NCBI GenBank assembly: GCA_934202005.1
Contig: CAKPXP010000005.1
Coordinates: forward strand, 35,872 to 99,871
Length of the DNA: 64,000 nucleotides
Source of the DNA: an uncultured Selenomonas sp.
GTDB taxonomy: Bacteria; Bacillota; Negativicutes; Selenomonadales; Selenomonadaceae
Direction of reading: 5' to 3'
How positions within the stretch are numbered: the first letter of the stretch is position 1; the number at the start of each line of letters is the position of its first letter. The notes under the pieces were generated by a model. The model did not search any database. It was given only the letters and a program-made list of their open reading frames with translations, and was not told where the DNA came from. This document shows positions 18,470 through 30,855 of this stretch, piece by piece. A program made the position numbers and the translations under genes.

Positions 18470-19042
18470 AGAACTCCCTCCTAAAACCCGTATCCTTTTA
18501 TTAACTCAATCTATTCTAATATTATATCATAAGTTAATATCATTTGAAAGTATTGCCAGATTATTTATAACCATCCTCTGTGCTTTCAAAACCGCCAGGC
18601 GTATCGTCAAAGCCTGCCGACAGGCAGCGCGAGGAGCGCTGGCAAGGCCCGCAGCTGCACCGCCGCTGTATTTTGCCCCCGATTGCCTGGGAACCGCCCA
18701 CGAAAAGTGGACAACTCTGTGTATTCTGTGGATATTTATGGAAGAAAGCGCCGTTCCTCCACGAAAACCTGTTGATAACTTGCCCCGCTTTTGATAAACT
18801 AATCTTGATTCTTTTCACGCCATACACCTTTTGTCCACAGAACTTATCCACCAACCGCATAACGCTCACTTCTCCTACGATTACAAACCTCCGTGGCCAT
18901 CAGGACGCGGATTTGTAATTTTTTTTGCGGCTTTCCCACATGCTTGCCTCACAGTTATCCACAGCTGTGGATGAATTTGTGGATAACCGTTCTCCCTGTG
19001 GACGAATCCTATCATTATCTATACCAGAAAGGAACTTTCCCT
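18470..19042. other. oriC, upstream part: DnaA-box cluster before dnaA
   Basis: A 573-bp spacer. The MCP-proximal end (about 18490-18575) is AT-rich. Between 18727 and 19005 lie TGTGGATAT (18727), TGTTGATAA (18770), TTGTCCACA (18831), TTATCCACC (18844), TTTCCCACA (18932), TTATCCACA (18955), TGTGGATGA (18966), TGTGGATAA (18978) and TGTGGACGA (18997). The last four sit within 51 bp. This is the incC-like half of a bipartite origin and probably also the autoregulatory region of dnaA. Confidence 0.85.
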
Positions 19043-20593
19043 ATGCCGACGAAAGAAACCGACCTCAAGGCCATCTGGCTGGAAATCCTCACGAAAGTGC
19101 AGGAATCCCTCTCGAAGGTGGCCTGCGAAAAATGGCTGATGCCCGTGCGCCCCATCCGCCTCGATGAGCGCACGCTCGAGCTCGCCGCGCCGAACGACTT
19201 CTCCAAAGACTGGATCAAGGACCGCTACATCCCCATCCTCGAGGACGCCGTCGCCGACGTGCTCGGCGCGCCGCGCAACGTAGAGCTTATCAGCCTCGAC
19301 CTGCCGGCCCCGAGCGACGAGGATCAGCCGGAGGAGACGCGCACGCCGCGAAAGGTGCAGAAAGCCGCCAAAGCCGCCCGCAGCCACCGCGGGGCCAAGG
19401 GCGAGACCGTCGAGCAGCCGACGCTGCTCGGCGACGAGGGCGCGGACGCCGCGCCGGACACCGCCGCGCTGCCGCTCTCGAAGGACGACTGGCAGGAGGA
19501 GGAGGCCGCCGGCGAGGCGAACGGCCGCGGCAGCCACAAATACCCTGCCCCCATCGCGCCGGGCGACGCCTCGACGCTCAATCCGAAATACACCTTCGAC
19601 ACCTTCGTCACGGGCAAGAGCAACCAGCTCGCGCATGCCGCCTCCATCTCCGTCGCGGAGAACCCGGGCCACGGCTACAACCCGCTCTTCCTCTACGGCG
19701 GCGTCGGCCTCGGCAAGACGCATCTCATGCACGCCATCGGCCACCGCATCCTCAAGAACCACCCCGAGATGCGCGTGCTCTACGTATCGAGCGAGAAGTT
19801 CACGAACGAGCTCATCAACTCCATCCGCGACGGCCACCCGGAGAAATTCCGCGACAAATACCGCACGATCGACGTGCTCATGGTCGACGACATCCAGTTC
19901 CTCTCCGGCAAGACGAGCACGCAGGAGGAGTTCTTCCATACCTTCAACGCGCTGCACGACGACAACAAGCAGATCATCCTCTCGTCCGACCGCCCGCCCA
20001 AGGAGGTCGAGAAGCTCGAGGAACGCCTGCGCTCCCGCTTCGAGTGGGGCCTCATCACAGACATCCAGGCGCCGGACCTCGAGACGCGCATCGCCATCCT
20101 GCGGAAAAAGGCCATGGTCGACAACATCGAGGTGCCGAACGACGTCATGTTCGCCATCGCGAACCGCATCGACACGAACATCCGTGAGCTCGAGGGCGCG
20201 CTCACGCGCGTCTGCGCCTACGCCTCCCTCACGAAGCAGCCCGTGACGACCACCGTCGTCTCCGAAGCGCTCAAGGACCTCTTCCCCACGAGCAGCAGCA
20301 AGGAGGTCACGCTCGAGATCATCCAGGAGATCGTCGCCGCCTATTTCAAGCTGCAGGTCGAGGATCTGCACGCGAAAAAGCGCAGCCGCAGCATCGCCTT
20401 CCCGCGCCAGATCGCCATGTACCTCTGCCGTGAGCTCACCGAGAGCAGCCTGCCCGCCATCGGCCAGTTCTTCGGCGGGCGCGACCACACGACAGTGCTG
20501 CACGCCTACGATAAAATCAAGAAGGAAAAGGAAACGGACGAAAAGCTCAATCAGACCATCAGCGAGCTCATCACGCGCATCCAGAAGATGTGA
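19043..20593 (+). CDS. dnaA: Chromosomal replication initiator protein DnaA
   Basis: 516 aa from the ATG at 19043 (AGAAAGGAA upstream); the open frame extends 50 codons 5' into the DnaA-box cluster, which is not coding. Domain I (about 1-85), an unusually long acidic/Ala-rich linker domain II (about 88-175), AAA+ domain III with Walker [10 protein letters not shown] (near 219) and Walker B MVDDIQFL, and domain IV with the DNA-binding signature [15 protein letters not shown] (near 477). It opens the origin and autoregulates. DnaA boxes lie on both sides of the gene. Confidence 0.98.
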   Translation: MPTKETDLKAIWLEILTKVQESLSKVACEKWLMPVRPIRLDERTLELAAPNDFSKDWIKDRYIPILEDAVADVLGAPRNVELISLDLPAPSDEDQPEETRTPRKVQKAAKAARSHRGAKGETVEQPTLLGDEGADAAPDTAALPLSKDDWQEEEAAGEANGRGSHKYPAPIAPGDASTLNPKYTFDTFVTGKSNQLAHAASISVAENPGHGYNPLFLYGGVGLGKTHLMHAIGHRILKNHPEMRVLYVSSEKFTNELINSIRDGHPEKFRDKYRTIDVLMVDDIQFLSGKTSTQEEFFHTFNALHDDNKQIILSSDRPPKEVEKLEERLRSRFEWGLITDIQAPDLETRIAILRKKAMVDNIEVPNDVMFAIANRIDTNIRELEGALTRVCAYASLTKQPVTTTVVSEALKDLFPTSSSKEVTLEIIQEIVAAYFKLQVEDLHAKKRSRSIAFPRQIAMYLCRELTESSLPAIGQFFGGRDHTTVLHAYDKIKKEKETDEKLNQTISELITRIQKM

Positions 20594-20902
20594 GGAAGCG
20601 CCGCACGCGACAGCATCGCCATCCCCGCAGCTTATCCCGCTGCGCCTGTGGAAAACCATGTGGAGATGCCTCTGCATAACCTGTCGATGCTTTGTGGATA
20701 AGTAGCGCCTGACCTCTTCGCTGTGCATGCTGTGTATAACTTCATCTTCTCTCCCTCTCGCTTATCTACAGGTTACCCACAGCCGATCTGTTACCATCTC
20801 GCCGCGTCGCATCGCTTATCCACTTTTCCACAAGCCCTACGACTACGACAACTATTTTTCTCAAAGATAACGAGCCTTATCAAAAACAAGGAGCGAGGCA
20901 AA
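20594..20902. other. oriC, downstream part: DnaA boxes and unwinding element between dnaA and dnaN
   Basis: 309 bp with TGTGGAAAA (20647), TGTGGATAA (20693), TGTGTATAA (20731), TTATCTACA (20762), TTACCCACA (20773), TTATCCACT (20816) and TTTTCCACA (20824). The last two are followed by a GC-rich step and CTACGACTACGACAACTA (20837-20854), then TTTTT. That order (two boxes, GCCC, CTA-type trinucleotides, T-rich DNA) is the basal unwinding system with DnaA-trios described in Bacillus subtilis. Strand opening probably starts here. Confidence 0.85.
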
Positions 20903-22015
20903 ATGAAATTCACCTGTCAAAAAAACGAACTCGCCGGCGCCATCTCCATCGTGAGCAAGGCCCTCTCGAGCAAGCCGCAGATGCCCATCCTCTCCGGCAT
21001 CTACCTCAGAGCCACGGATCATCAGATCGAGATCGAGGCCACGGACTTCGAGCTCGGCATCATTGTCGCCATCGACGCAGAGATCGCGCAACCCGGCCAG
21101 ATGACGCTGCCCGGCCGCTATTTCCAGGCAGTCATCCACAAACTGCCTGGGGACACCGTCAGCATCGACGAAGACAGCGAGGCGAAGAGCGTGCGCATCC
21201 AGTCAGACGCCGCAAACTACACGCTGCGCACGATGAACGCCAGCGAATACCCATGTATCCACAGGCTCGAAGGGGATCTCCGCTTCACGATCAAAGACAA
21301 TATCCTCCGTTCCCTTGTGAAAAAAACGGCCTTTGCCTGCTCGAATGACGAGAGCCGCCCCATCTTCACCGGCGTCTACATGGACATCGACCAGAACACC
21401 CTCACGATGGCGGCGACGAATACCCACAGGCTCGCTGTGAAAAAAGAGACGTTCGACGCGCCCATCGGCGCGATCAAACTCATCATCCCCGCCAAAGTCC
21501 TCACAGAGCTTCAGCACATCCTGACCTCCGAGATCCCCAGCGACGTCGAGGTCACCTGCTCGCTCAATCAGGTGAGCTTCGCGTTCGAGAACATCTATAT
21601 GACCTCCCGCCTCATCGAGGGCGCGTTCCCAAACTACCGCAACGTCATCCCGCAGAACCTCACGGTGAAGGTCGAGGCCAAGACGAGCGAGCTCAGCGCT
21701 GCGATGGATCGCGTCTCCCTCATCAGCCGCGCGAACGACTACAACGTCGTGAAACTCGACTTCCACGACAGCGAGCTCCACATCTCCTCGAGCAACCCCG
21801 ACATCGGCCATGCGGAGGAGACGATCCCCGTCGCCATCGAGGGCGACGCCATCCAGATCGCCTTCAACGCGACCTACCTCGTCGACGTGCTCAAGGCGCT
21901 CGACGGCGAGACGTGCACCATCTCGCTGCACCAGCCGCTGAGCCCCATCACCATCACCGAGCCGGACGATCCTGACTTCATCTATGTCGTGACGCCTGTG
22001 CGCACGGCGCATTGA
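20903..22015 (+). CDS. dnaN: DNA polymerase III subunit beta (sliding clamp)
   Basis: 370 aa from the ATG at 20903 (AAGGAGCGAGG upstream). Three repeated clamp domains are visible: MKFTCQKNELAGAISIVSKA at the start, the central LRSLVKKTAFACSNDESRP, and the C-terminal YLVDVLKALDGETCTISLHQ with the ending DFIYVVTPVR. The dimeric ring tethers polymerase to DNA and recruits partners through clamp-binding motifs. It stands in the standard dnaA-dnaN-yaaA-recF order. Confidence 0.97.
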   Translation: MKFTCQKNELAGAISIVSKALSSKPQMPILSGIYLRATDHQIEIEATDFELGIIVAIDAEIAQPGQMTLPGRYFQAVIHKLPGDTVSIDEDSEAKSVRIQSDAANYTLRTMNASEYPCIHRLEGDLRFTIKDNILRSLVKKTAFACSNDESRPIFTGVYMDIDQNTLTMAATNTHRLAVKKETFDAPIGAIKLIIPAKVLTELQHILTSEIPSDVEVTCSLNQVSFAFENIYMTSRLIEGAFPNYRNVIPQNLTVKVEAKTSELSAAMDRVSLISRANDYNVVKLDFHDSELHISSSNPDIGHAEETIPVAIEGDAIQIAFNATYLVDVLKALDGETCTISLHQPLSPITITEPDDPDFIYVVTPVRTAH

Positions 22016-22031
22016 CAGGAGAGGAAAGACC

Positions 22032-22250
22032 ATGACGACGAAAATCTCCATCGATACGGACACCATCCAGCTCGACCAGTTCCTCAAATGGGCCGGCGTC
22101 CTCGCCTCGGGCGGCGAGATCCGGCAGCTCATCGAGGAGCGGCGCATCCGCCGCAACGGCGAAATCGAGACGGCGAAGCGCCGCCGCCTCGCGCCCGGCG
22201 ACATCATCGAGATCGAGGGCCTCGGCAGCTACGAGGTCACGAGGGACTGA
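22032..22250 (+). CDS. yaaA: S4-domain RNA-binding protein YaaA
   Basis: 72 aa, essentially one S4 domain: IQLDQFLKWAGVLASGGEIR, QLIEERRIRRNGEIE and APGDIIEIEG. It begins 16 bp after dnaN with an AGGAGAGG ribosome-binding site and ends 5 bp before recF, so it is in the dnaN-recF transcript. The family is implicated in ribosome assembly in Bacillus; the exact role is uncertain. Confidence 0.93.
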   Translation: MTTKISIDTDTIQLDQFLKWAGVLASGGEIRQLIEERRIRRNGEIETAKRRRLAPGDIIEIEGLGSYEVTRD

Positions 22251-22255
22251 GAAAT

Positions 22256-23371
22256 ATGCTCGTTCACGCCATCGCACTCAAGAATTACCGCAACTACGAA
22301 AGCCTGACGCTCACGCTCGATGAGGGGATCAACATCTTCCTCGGCGCGAACGCGCAGGGCAAGACGAATCTTTTAGAGGCCATCTGCTACGCGTCGCTCG
22401 GGCGCTCCCACCGCACGCATCAGGATGGGGATCTCATCCGCTTCGGACAGGAGGCCGGCTCGCTGCAGCTGGCCTTTTCGCGTTTTGCGGCGAAGAGCCG
22501 CCTCGAGTTCCTCTTCGCGCGCGGCAGGCGGCGGAAGATCAGCCTCAACGGCGAGCCCATCCGCCAAAAAGAGCTCGTCGGCACGCTCAACACCGTTCTT
22601 TTCTCCCCCGAGGATCTCTTCCTCATCAAGGGCGCGCCCGCCGAGCGGCGGCGCTTCCTCGACGGGGAGATCTCGCAGGCGAGCCCCGCCTACTACCACG
22701 AGCTCGCGACGTATCAGCGCCTCGTCGCGCAGCGGAACGCGCTCCTGAAGCGCATCCGCGAGCGGCGCGCCGCGCCCGCCGCGCTCGCGCCCTGGGAGCC
22801 GCAGCTCGCGGCGAGCGCCGCGCGCGTGACGGCCAAAAGGCTCGAGGTCGTGCGCAAGCTCGGCATGCTCGCGAACCTCATGCAGCGCCGCATCTCCGGC
22901 AGCCAGGAGAACCTCGCGCTCTCGCTCGTCATCGACGGCAGCGGCGGCGAGGCGCCGCCGACGGTGACAAATGCGCTCGAAACATGGTATAATGAGAAAC
23001 TGCAGGAGTGCCGGGAAAATGACATCGCGCGCGGCGCGACCACCGTCGGCCCCCACAGGGACGACCTCATGCTCGCCGTCAACGGCGTCAACCTGCGTTC
23101 CTTCGGCTCGCAGGGACAGCAGCGCACGGGCGCGCTCTCGCTGAAGCTCTCCGAGCTCGAGTTCCTGCGCTCCGAGACGGGCGAATATCCCATCCTGCTC
23201 CTCGACGACGTCATGAGCGAGCTCGACGCGGACCGGCGCCAGGCGCTGCTCGCCTTCCTGCGCAAGGAGCATATCCAGACCATCATCACGGCGACGGACG
23301 CGGCGTATTTCCCGCGCGCGCCCCTGGGCACCCGCTACCGCGTCGCGGCCGGGCAGGTCGCGCGCCTGTAG
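22256..23371 (+). CDS. recF: DNA replication and repair protein RecF
   Basis: 371 aa, ATG at 22256, 5 bp after yaaA. SMC-like ATPase: Walker A GANAQGKTNLLEAI near residue 31, signature SQGQQRTGALSLKL, and Walker B YPILLLDDVMSELD. RecF loads RecA at single-strand gaps with RecO and RecR. Full length. Part of the conserved origin cluster. Confidence 0.97.
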   Translation: MLVHAIALKNYRNYESLTLTLDEGINIFLGANAQGKTNLLEAICYASLGRSHRTHQDGDLIRFGQEAGSLQLAFSRFAAKSRLEFLFARGRRRKISLNGEPIRQKELVGTLNTVLFSPEDLFLIKGAPAERRRFLDGEISQASPAYYHELATYQRLVAQRNALLKRIRERRAAPAALAPWEPQLAASAARVTAKRLEVVRKLGMLANLMQRRISGSQENLALSLVIDGSGGEAPPTVTNALETWYNEKLQECRENDIARGATTVGPHRDDLMLAVNGVNLRSFGSQGQQRTGALSLKLSELEFLRSETGEYPILLLDDVMSELDADRRQALLAFLRKEHIQTIITATDAAYFPRAPLGTRYRVAAGQVARL

Positions 23372-23529
23372 CGCGCAGCTGGCGAAGTAGCTGACCATAT
23401 CGATGGACTGCATACAGATACGCGGCGCGCATGTAGTGCGCGGCGAGCGTTTGCTGCCTCGCCCGCTATTTGACTGACCTCGCGGGCGCATTTCCTCGCG
23501 CCGGAAAACTGCGGAAAGGAACGGGCGGC

Positions 23530-24496
23530 ATGAAGAAAAAGCGTCATCCGGGCGTCGAGCCCGTCAAAAGCATCCTCCCGAAGAGCATCCACGCCCTCGG
23601 GCCGAAGGTCGAGCAGCGCTACCTGCGCGAGAGCGTCGTCGGCCACTGGAGCGAGATCGTCGGCGCGCCGATCGCGCGGAGCGTCGAGGCCGTGCGCATC
23701 CTCCGCGACGTGCTCTGGCTCTACTCGCCGGACGCCGTCTGGCGGAACCAGATCATGATGATGCAGCTCGACATCTGCCAGCGCGTCAACAACTTCGCGG
23801 GCTGCCGCCTCGTCAAGGAAATGCGCTTCGCGCGCAGCGGCCGCGTGCGGCAGGCACTCGCGAAGGCGCGGGAGGACGCCGCGGCTGAGGGGCTCGCCGC
23901 GCTGCCGGAGGAGCAGCTGCGCGCGCAGGTCGCGCGCGCGGACCTCACGGCGGAGGAGATCGCCGCCGCGCGCACGCGCTGTGCGGGCGTCGAGGACGAG
24001 GCGCTGCGGCAGCGGCTCTTCCGCCTGACGCTCAGCCAGGCGAAGCTCCGCCATGTGCGGGAGGCGCACGGCTACCACAGGTGCAGCGACTGCGGCGCGC
24101 TCTGCCCGCCGGGCGCGAAGCGCTGCGGCGTCTGCGAGATGCGCCACGAGGAGGCGCTGCGCACGGAGGTCACGCGCCTCCTGCGCGACGTGCCGTGGCT
24201 CCGCTACGCCGAGGCGAAGGAAAGCATCCCCGAGGTGACGCCCTCGCTGCTCGCGAGCTGCCGCGTCTCCCTCATCCAGTCGCTCGCGGCGAAGGTGCTC
24301 CTCACCGACTACGAGAGCCTCGCGGCCAAGACGCTCACGATGCTCTTCCGCTGCCTGCCGCCCGAGCAGCTCACGGAGGACAAGGTCAAGCGCACGCTCT
24401 ACTACCTGCGCGGCAGCCTCGCGAAGCCCAGGGAGTGGCAGCCCGTCAGACGCTACGACTACATAGACTGGGGCAAGAAGAAAGCAGGTGAGAGCC

Positions 24497-24519
<23 letters not shown>
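23530..24519 (+). CDS. DUF721 / DciA-like protein with zinc ribbon
   Basis: 329 aa from the ATG at 23530. The first 110 residues match DUF721 (SIHALGPKVEQRYLRESVVG, HWSEIVGAPIARSVEAVRI, LWLYSPDAVWRNQIMMM). DciA, the ancestral DnaB helicase loader, has this fold. The rest is longer than usual: a charged helical stretch, a four-Cys zinc ribbon (CSDCGALCPPGAKRCGVC, about 197-214) and a C-terminal helical domain (about 225-310). It lies between recF and remB/gyrB, where DUF721 genes are common in Gram-positive bacteria and relatives. Inference: a helicase-loading or replication function. Confidence 0.8.
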
Positions 24520-26937
<2,418 letters not shown>

Positions 26938-26967
26938 TTTCACAAGGCATCACAGCTGAGAAAACGA

Positions 26968-27005
26968 AGCCGCGAACGTGGGCTCTTCCCGTTCGCGGCT
27001 TTTTT
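26968..27005 (+). terminator. Intrinsic terminator after gyrB
   Basis: Stem AGCCGCGAACG / CGTTCGCGGCT with an 11-nt loop, followed by TTTTTC. Ends the dnaA-gyrB transcript. Confidence 0.92.
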
Positions 27006-27059
27006 CTGTATAATGGGAATCAAACAGATACAGAAAAGAACAAAGGAGGCTTTCAAGCG

Positions 27060-28058
27060 ATGGAGAAAATTTTTTATCTCATTCTGGCGTGTCTTTTCGC
27101 CGGTCTCCTTTTCTATATCCACCGCCTGCGGCGGCAGGTGCGTCGGCTGGGCAAATTCACGCAGTTCTTCTACGGCGCCGCGTCTGCTTTGGGCATGCTG
27201 ACGGTCAGCTACGAGGTGGGACGGGATGTCGCGACGCTCTCTCCCGACTGCGCGCGCATCTTCCACCTGCCCGCGGAGCTGCCGGATTTCTCGCGCGGCC
27301 GGGAGGTGGCGGAGGCGGACGCGGCCCATCCGCTCTACCCCATCTATCGCTGCCTCGGCGCCTTTGCCGCCGAGACGCCCTATCAGTACCTGCGCCGCGG
27401 CGAGGCGCCGCGCCGCTTCCTCATGAAGAGTTTCGTGCTGAAGGACGAGGAGGGGCGCCCCTACTACCTGCTCGGCGTATTCCGCGACATCACGCAGCAG
27501 GCGAACGAGGAGGCGCGGCTCGTCGCGCGCGCGCAGTTCGACGGCCTCACGCGCATCCACAACTCCGGCGCGACGCGCAGCTGGATGCGCGAGCACATCG
27601 GGCGGCCGCGCGCGGACGGCACGCGCGGCGGCATGCTGTTCCTGCTCGACGTCGACCATTTCAAGGGCGTCAACGACACGATCGGCCACCAGGGCGGCGA
27701 CCGCGCGCTCATCTGCGTGGCGAACGCGCTGCGGCAGGCGTTCTCCGGGCGCGGCTTTATCGGGCGGCTCGGCGGCGACGAGTTCATCGCCTACCTCGCG
27801 GCGGAGGACGCGGCGGAGGCGGAGACGCTCGCGCGCGCCATCCATGAGAACGCGCGGCGGCTCGGCAAAGAGGCAGGACTCCCCCTCGACCTCACCGTCA
27901 GCATCGGCTGCGCCCTGCTCGCGGATGAGGACTACGAGGCGGCCTACAAGAAGGCCGACCGCGCGCTCTACGCTGCGAAGGAAAAGGGGCGCAACACCTA
28001 TGTGATCCTCCCCGCGGAGGGGGCGCGGGAGCAGCAGGAAAGGAAGGAAACGACATGA
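27060..28058 (+). CDS. Membrane-anchored PAS-GGDEF diguanylate cyclase
   Basis: 332 aa. One N-terminal TM helix (about 4-20), a PAS-like domain (about 40-150) ending [20 protein letters not shown], and a GGDEF domain (about 160-325) with an intact RLGGDEF active site near 238. The product would make c-di-GMP. The RxxD inhibitory site normally found five residues before GGDEF is absent (Ser and Gly there), so product inhibition is probably weak. It overlaps the downstream sensor gene by 4 bp, so the sensor may control the cyclase. Start ATG at 27060 has AGGAGG upstream. Confidence 0.92.
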   Translation: MEKIFYLILACLFAGLLFYIHRLRRQVRRLGKFTQFFYGAASALGMLTVSYEVGRDVATLSPDCARIFHLPAELPDFSRGREVAEADAAHPLYPIYRCLGAFAAETPYQYLRRGEAPRRFLMKSFVLKDEEGRPYYLLGVFRDITQQANEEARLVARAQFDGLTRIHNSGATRSWMREHIGRPRADGTRGGMLFLLDVDHFKGVNDTIGHQGGDRALICVANALRQAFSGRGFIGRLGGDEFIAYLAAEDAAEAETLARAIHENARRLGKEAGLPLDLTVSIGCALLADEDYEAAYKKADRALYAAKEKGRNTYVILPAEGAREQQERKETT

Positions 28059-30475
28059 AACAGCGTTTCGGCTATCGCTCCCTCCTGCTCGCGCTCTGCG
28101 CGCTCGTCTGCCTGCTGCTCCCGTCGGCGGCCGCGGCCACTGAGGACGCCGCGCCGCCGACGCATGCGAAGGTGCGCGTCGGCTACTCCGTCTCCGGCAG
28201 CATGCTCTACCGGGACGAGGACGGCCACTACCTCGGCTACGATGCCCTTTATCTCTACGAGATCGCCCGCTACACGGGCTGGGACTACGAGTTCATCCCC
28301 TACACGAACTGGTCGCAGGCCGTCGCCGACGTCGCCGCGGGCCGCATCGACCTCCTGCCGACCGTGCTCAAGACGCCGGAGCGGGAAAAGGAGATGCTCT
28401 TCTCCCTCTATCCGATGGCCTCGACGCACATCGGCATCATCGCGCGCCCCGGGGACGCGCGCTACGTCTACGGCGATTTCGCCAGCACGGACGGCGCGCG
28501 CGTCGGCGTGCGCGAGCAGACCGCGGACACGAAGGCATTCTACCAATGGGCGGCGAAGAACGGCCTGAGCTTCCGCATCGCGCGCTACGACGACCGCGGC
28601 GACCTGCTCGCGGCGCTGCGCGCGGGCGATATCGACCTCGCCGCGACCTCCTACGCGGGCGAGGCGCAGAAATTCCCCGCCATCGCCGAGTTCTCCCCGC
28701 AGGCGATGTATTTCGCCATCGCGCCGCAAAGGCCCCGGATCGCCGCGCAGCTCGACCAAGCGATGGGCAACATCCTGCTCTACAACAGCTCTTTCGTCAG
28801 CACGCTCGAGCGCATCGCCCAGCCGGACAGGAACCGCTACCGCGTGCTCGTGAGCGACAAGGAGAAAGACTTCGTCGCCGCATTGCCGCCGCAGCGCGTC
28901 GCGCTCATCGTCGACAACGCCCCCTACTCCTACCTGCTCGACGGCAAGATGGAGGGCATCACCGTCCGCGTGCTCGAGCGCATCGCGGCACTCACGGGGA
29001 TGAAGTTCACCTACGTGCCGGTCAAGGACGTCGCGGAGGCGTTCACGCTCCTTGCGGATGGCGAGATCGACCTCATCGGCAGCCTGTGCGTCAATTACAG
29101 CCGGGCGCAGGACTATGGCCTGCGCATGACGACGCCCTACGAGCAGGACAGCCTCGCCCTCCTCGTCCGCAGCGGACACGAGCCGGACCGCCTGGCGGCG
29201 ACCGCCGGGAATGGTCTGCACCTGCGCGCGCAGATGCCGGACAAGGACTATGTGATGACCGCGACCTCGGCGGACGCGCTCGCGCTCCTCGAGCAGGGCA
29301 GCGTCGACGCCATCGCCTGTGACATGACGACCGCGACCTACTACGCGAGCCTGCTGCACAGGAGCGACTACGAGCTGCGGACATTGCCGAGCATCCCGGC
29401 CTACGTGGCACTCGCCCTCTCCAAGGACGCTGACCCGCAGATCGGCTTCCTGCTCGACCGCACGATCCAGTACCTCGTGACCTCCGAGATGGACGAGATC
29501 GAGCAGAAGGAGCTCAACGCGGCCCCCATCTCCTTCACGAATCTCTTTGACAGGCTTACAGGCGCGCAGGCCAACGCGCTCGTGTTCCTGCTCGTCCTCG
29601 CCATCTGCCTCCTCGCCTACTTCCTCTGGATGCTCTGGCACAGGAGCAGGCTCGAGCGGCGCGTCGCCGTCATCGAGCGCGAGCACGACAGCATGACCGC
29701 CTCGCTCGCCTGGGAGAAGAAGATCGGCCACGCGCAGCAGGACTTTTTCACCTACATGGACGACAACATCATGAGCCCGGTGCGCGCCTCGCTGAAAAAC
29801 CTCCTCGCGCTGGGCGCCGCCGAGCCTGAGAGCCCGCTCTACGAGGACTATCTGCGCTGCGGCCAGGTGCAGGACTTCCTCATCGAGGTGCGCCTGCTCA
29901 ACCAGCTGACGCAGGGGGATATCGCGCTCGCCGACTGGCAGGACATCCCGCTCGCCGCCACGCTCAAGCGGCAGGGGAACATCCTCTCCATGGCCGCGGC
30001 GCGCAAGGGCATCCGCTTCACGATGGACTTCAGCGGCATCGGCGAGGAGCACGTCCTCGTCGAGAGGCGCCTCTTCCTCATGACGCTCACGCGCATCGTG
30101 AGCTACCTCATCAAATACTCGCCCGCGGGTGGCAGCCTGCTCTTTTCCGGCTCCCTCTCGCACATGGGCGATGACCCGCAGCGCTGCGTGCTCTGGCTCT
30201 TCTTCCACGCGCCAAAGCTCATCGTCACCCCCGAGCTCCAGCAGGCCGCGAGCGCCATGCGCGAGGACGCGCAGAAAAATCCGCGCACCATCTACGAGTG
30301 CATGGCCCAGGCGAAATGCCAGAGCATCGACGAGCGCGCCATGCTCATCCGCCTCGCCATCCTCGAGCTCCTCATCCCCAAGATCGGCGGCGAATGGGAA
30401 TTCTCCTGCACCAAGGCCAAGGGCACGGAAGTCACCATCGACCTCGTGCTTGATTTGGCGGGCGGCGACAAGTGA
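28055..30475 (+). CDS. Sensor with two periplasmic binding domains and a degenerate histidine-kinase module
   Basis: 806 aa. Signal peptide (about 1-27), first SBP_bac_3-like domain (about 36-255; [20 protein letters not shown]), second such domain (about 280-490; [20 protein letters not shown]), a TM helix (about 507-527), a short coiled coil, then a kinase-like region. The HisKA-like helix reads [20 protein letters not shown], where the phosphoacceptor His is Asp. The ATPase N-box lacks its Asn ([14 protein letters not shown]) and the G1 motif is unrecognisable. It is probably not a kinase but a ligand sensor. The ATGA overlap with the diguanylate cyclase suggests the two act together. Confidence 0.85.
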   Translation: MKQRFGYRSLLLALCALVCLLLPSAAAATEDAAPPTHAKVRVGYSVSGSMLYRDEDGHYLGYDALYLYEIARYTGWDYEFIPYTNWSQAVADVAAGRIDLLPTVLKTPEREKEMLFSLYPMASTHIGIIARPGDARYVYGDFASTDGARVGVREQTADTKAFYQWAAKNGLSFRIARYDDRGDLLAALRAGDIDLAATSYAGEAQKFPAIAEFSPQAMYFAIAPQRPRIAAQLDQAMGNILLYNSSFVSTLERIAQPDRNRYRVLVSDKEKDFVAALPPQRVALIVDNAPYSYLLDGKMEGITVRVLERIAALTGMKFTYVPVKDVAEAFTLLADGEIDLIGSLCVNYSRAQDYGLRMTTPYEQDSLALLVRSGHEPDRLAATAGNGLHLRAQMPDKDYVMTATSADALALLEQGSVDAIACDMTTATYYASLLHRSDYELRTLPSIPAYVALALSKDADPQIGFLLDRTIQYLVTSEMDEIEQKELNAAPISFTNLFDRLTGAQANALVFLLVLAICLLAYFLWMLWHRSRLERRVAVIEREHDSMTASLAWEKKIGHAQQDFFTYMDDNIMSPVRASLKNLLALGAAEPESPLYEDYLRCGQVQDFLIEVRLLNQLTQGDIALADWQDIPLAATLKRQGNILSMAAARKGIRFTMDFSGIGEEHVLVERRLFLMTLTRIVSYLIKYSPAGGSLLFSGSLSHMGDDPQRCVLWLFFHAPKLIVTPELQQAASAMREDAQKNPRTIYECMAQAKCQSIDERAMLIRLAILELLIPKIGGEWEFSCTKAKGTEVTIDLVLDLAGGDK

Positions 30476-30520
30476 CTAAGAGGCATTGCGATGAAATGCT
30501 AGGTCATCTCTCATTTCCCC

Positions 30521-30549
30521 TTGAACATCCGCGCGAGATGTGCTATATT
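30521..30549 (+). promoter_or_regulatory. Promoter of the terC riboswitch transcript
   Basis: TTGAAC (30521-30526), a 17-nt spacer and TATATT (30544-30549), placing transcription start just before the riboswitch aptamer. Confidence 0.7.
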
Positions 30550-30567
30550 TTCTCTAGACATCCTCTG

Positions 30568-30690
30568 ACAGGGGGAGTAGCTGCATGGCCAGTCATCGTC
30601 AATACGGAGCAATCCCGGTGTGGCCAGCTGATCGAGTAAGCGAGACCTTGTCCTGGTGCCTTTTCAGGTGCCGGGGCAAGGTCTTTTCTT
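30568..30690 (+). ncRNA. yybP-ykoY manganese riboswitch
   Basis: The 5' part has GGGGGAGTAGC, the central part GCAATCCCGGTGTGGCCAGC, and the 3' part GCGAGACCTTG, the hallmark sequence of yybP-ykoY RNAs. The 3' side runs into a long stem (AGACCTTGTCCTGGTGCC with GGTGCCGGGGCAAGGTCT) followed by TTTTCTT, an intrinsic terminator that serves as expression platform. These riboswitches bind Mn2+ and turn on efflux or related membrane proteins, very often TerC/Alx proteins; a terC gene follows. High Mn2+ would be expected to allow readthrough. Confidence 0.85.
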
Positions 30691-30728
30691 ATGGCGGCGC
30701 GCGAGAGTGCTGCGCGCGATGAATGGCT

Positions 30729-30804
30729 GTGCGCATCGCCTGTCTGCGCATCGCTTGTGCGCATTGCCTGTGCGCATTGCCTGTCTGTGTGCACTGTTTG
30801 CCAG
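30729..30804 (+). repeat. Imperfect 13-bp tandem repeats in the terC leader
   Basis: Four to five degenerate copies of TGTGCGCATTGCC-type units (TGTGCGCATCGCCTGTC, TGCGCATCGCTTG, TGCGCATTGCCTG, TGCGCATTGCCTG, TGTGCACTGTTTG) lie between the riboswitch terminator and the terC ribosome-binding site. No function is evident; the copies are too short and degenerate for CRISPR. Confidence 0.65.
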
Positions 30805-30855
30805 TTTTTATTCGCCGCTGCCGCGGCGCCGTTTCCTTTGAAAGGAGTCTCACGC

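Noticed and set aside
18893..19042. 50-codon 5' extension of dnaA
   Set aside because: The sequence is the DnaA-box cluster; the conserved N-terminus and ribosome-binding site are at 19043.
27998..30208. 736-codon open frame opposite the sensor gene
   Set aside because: Low-complexity His/Arg/Val-rich translation with no motif; the plus-strand gene has clear domains and an ATGA overlap.
30729..30804. CRISPR array
   Set aside because: Units are about 13 bp, imperfect and contiguous with no unique spacers.
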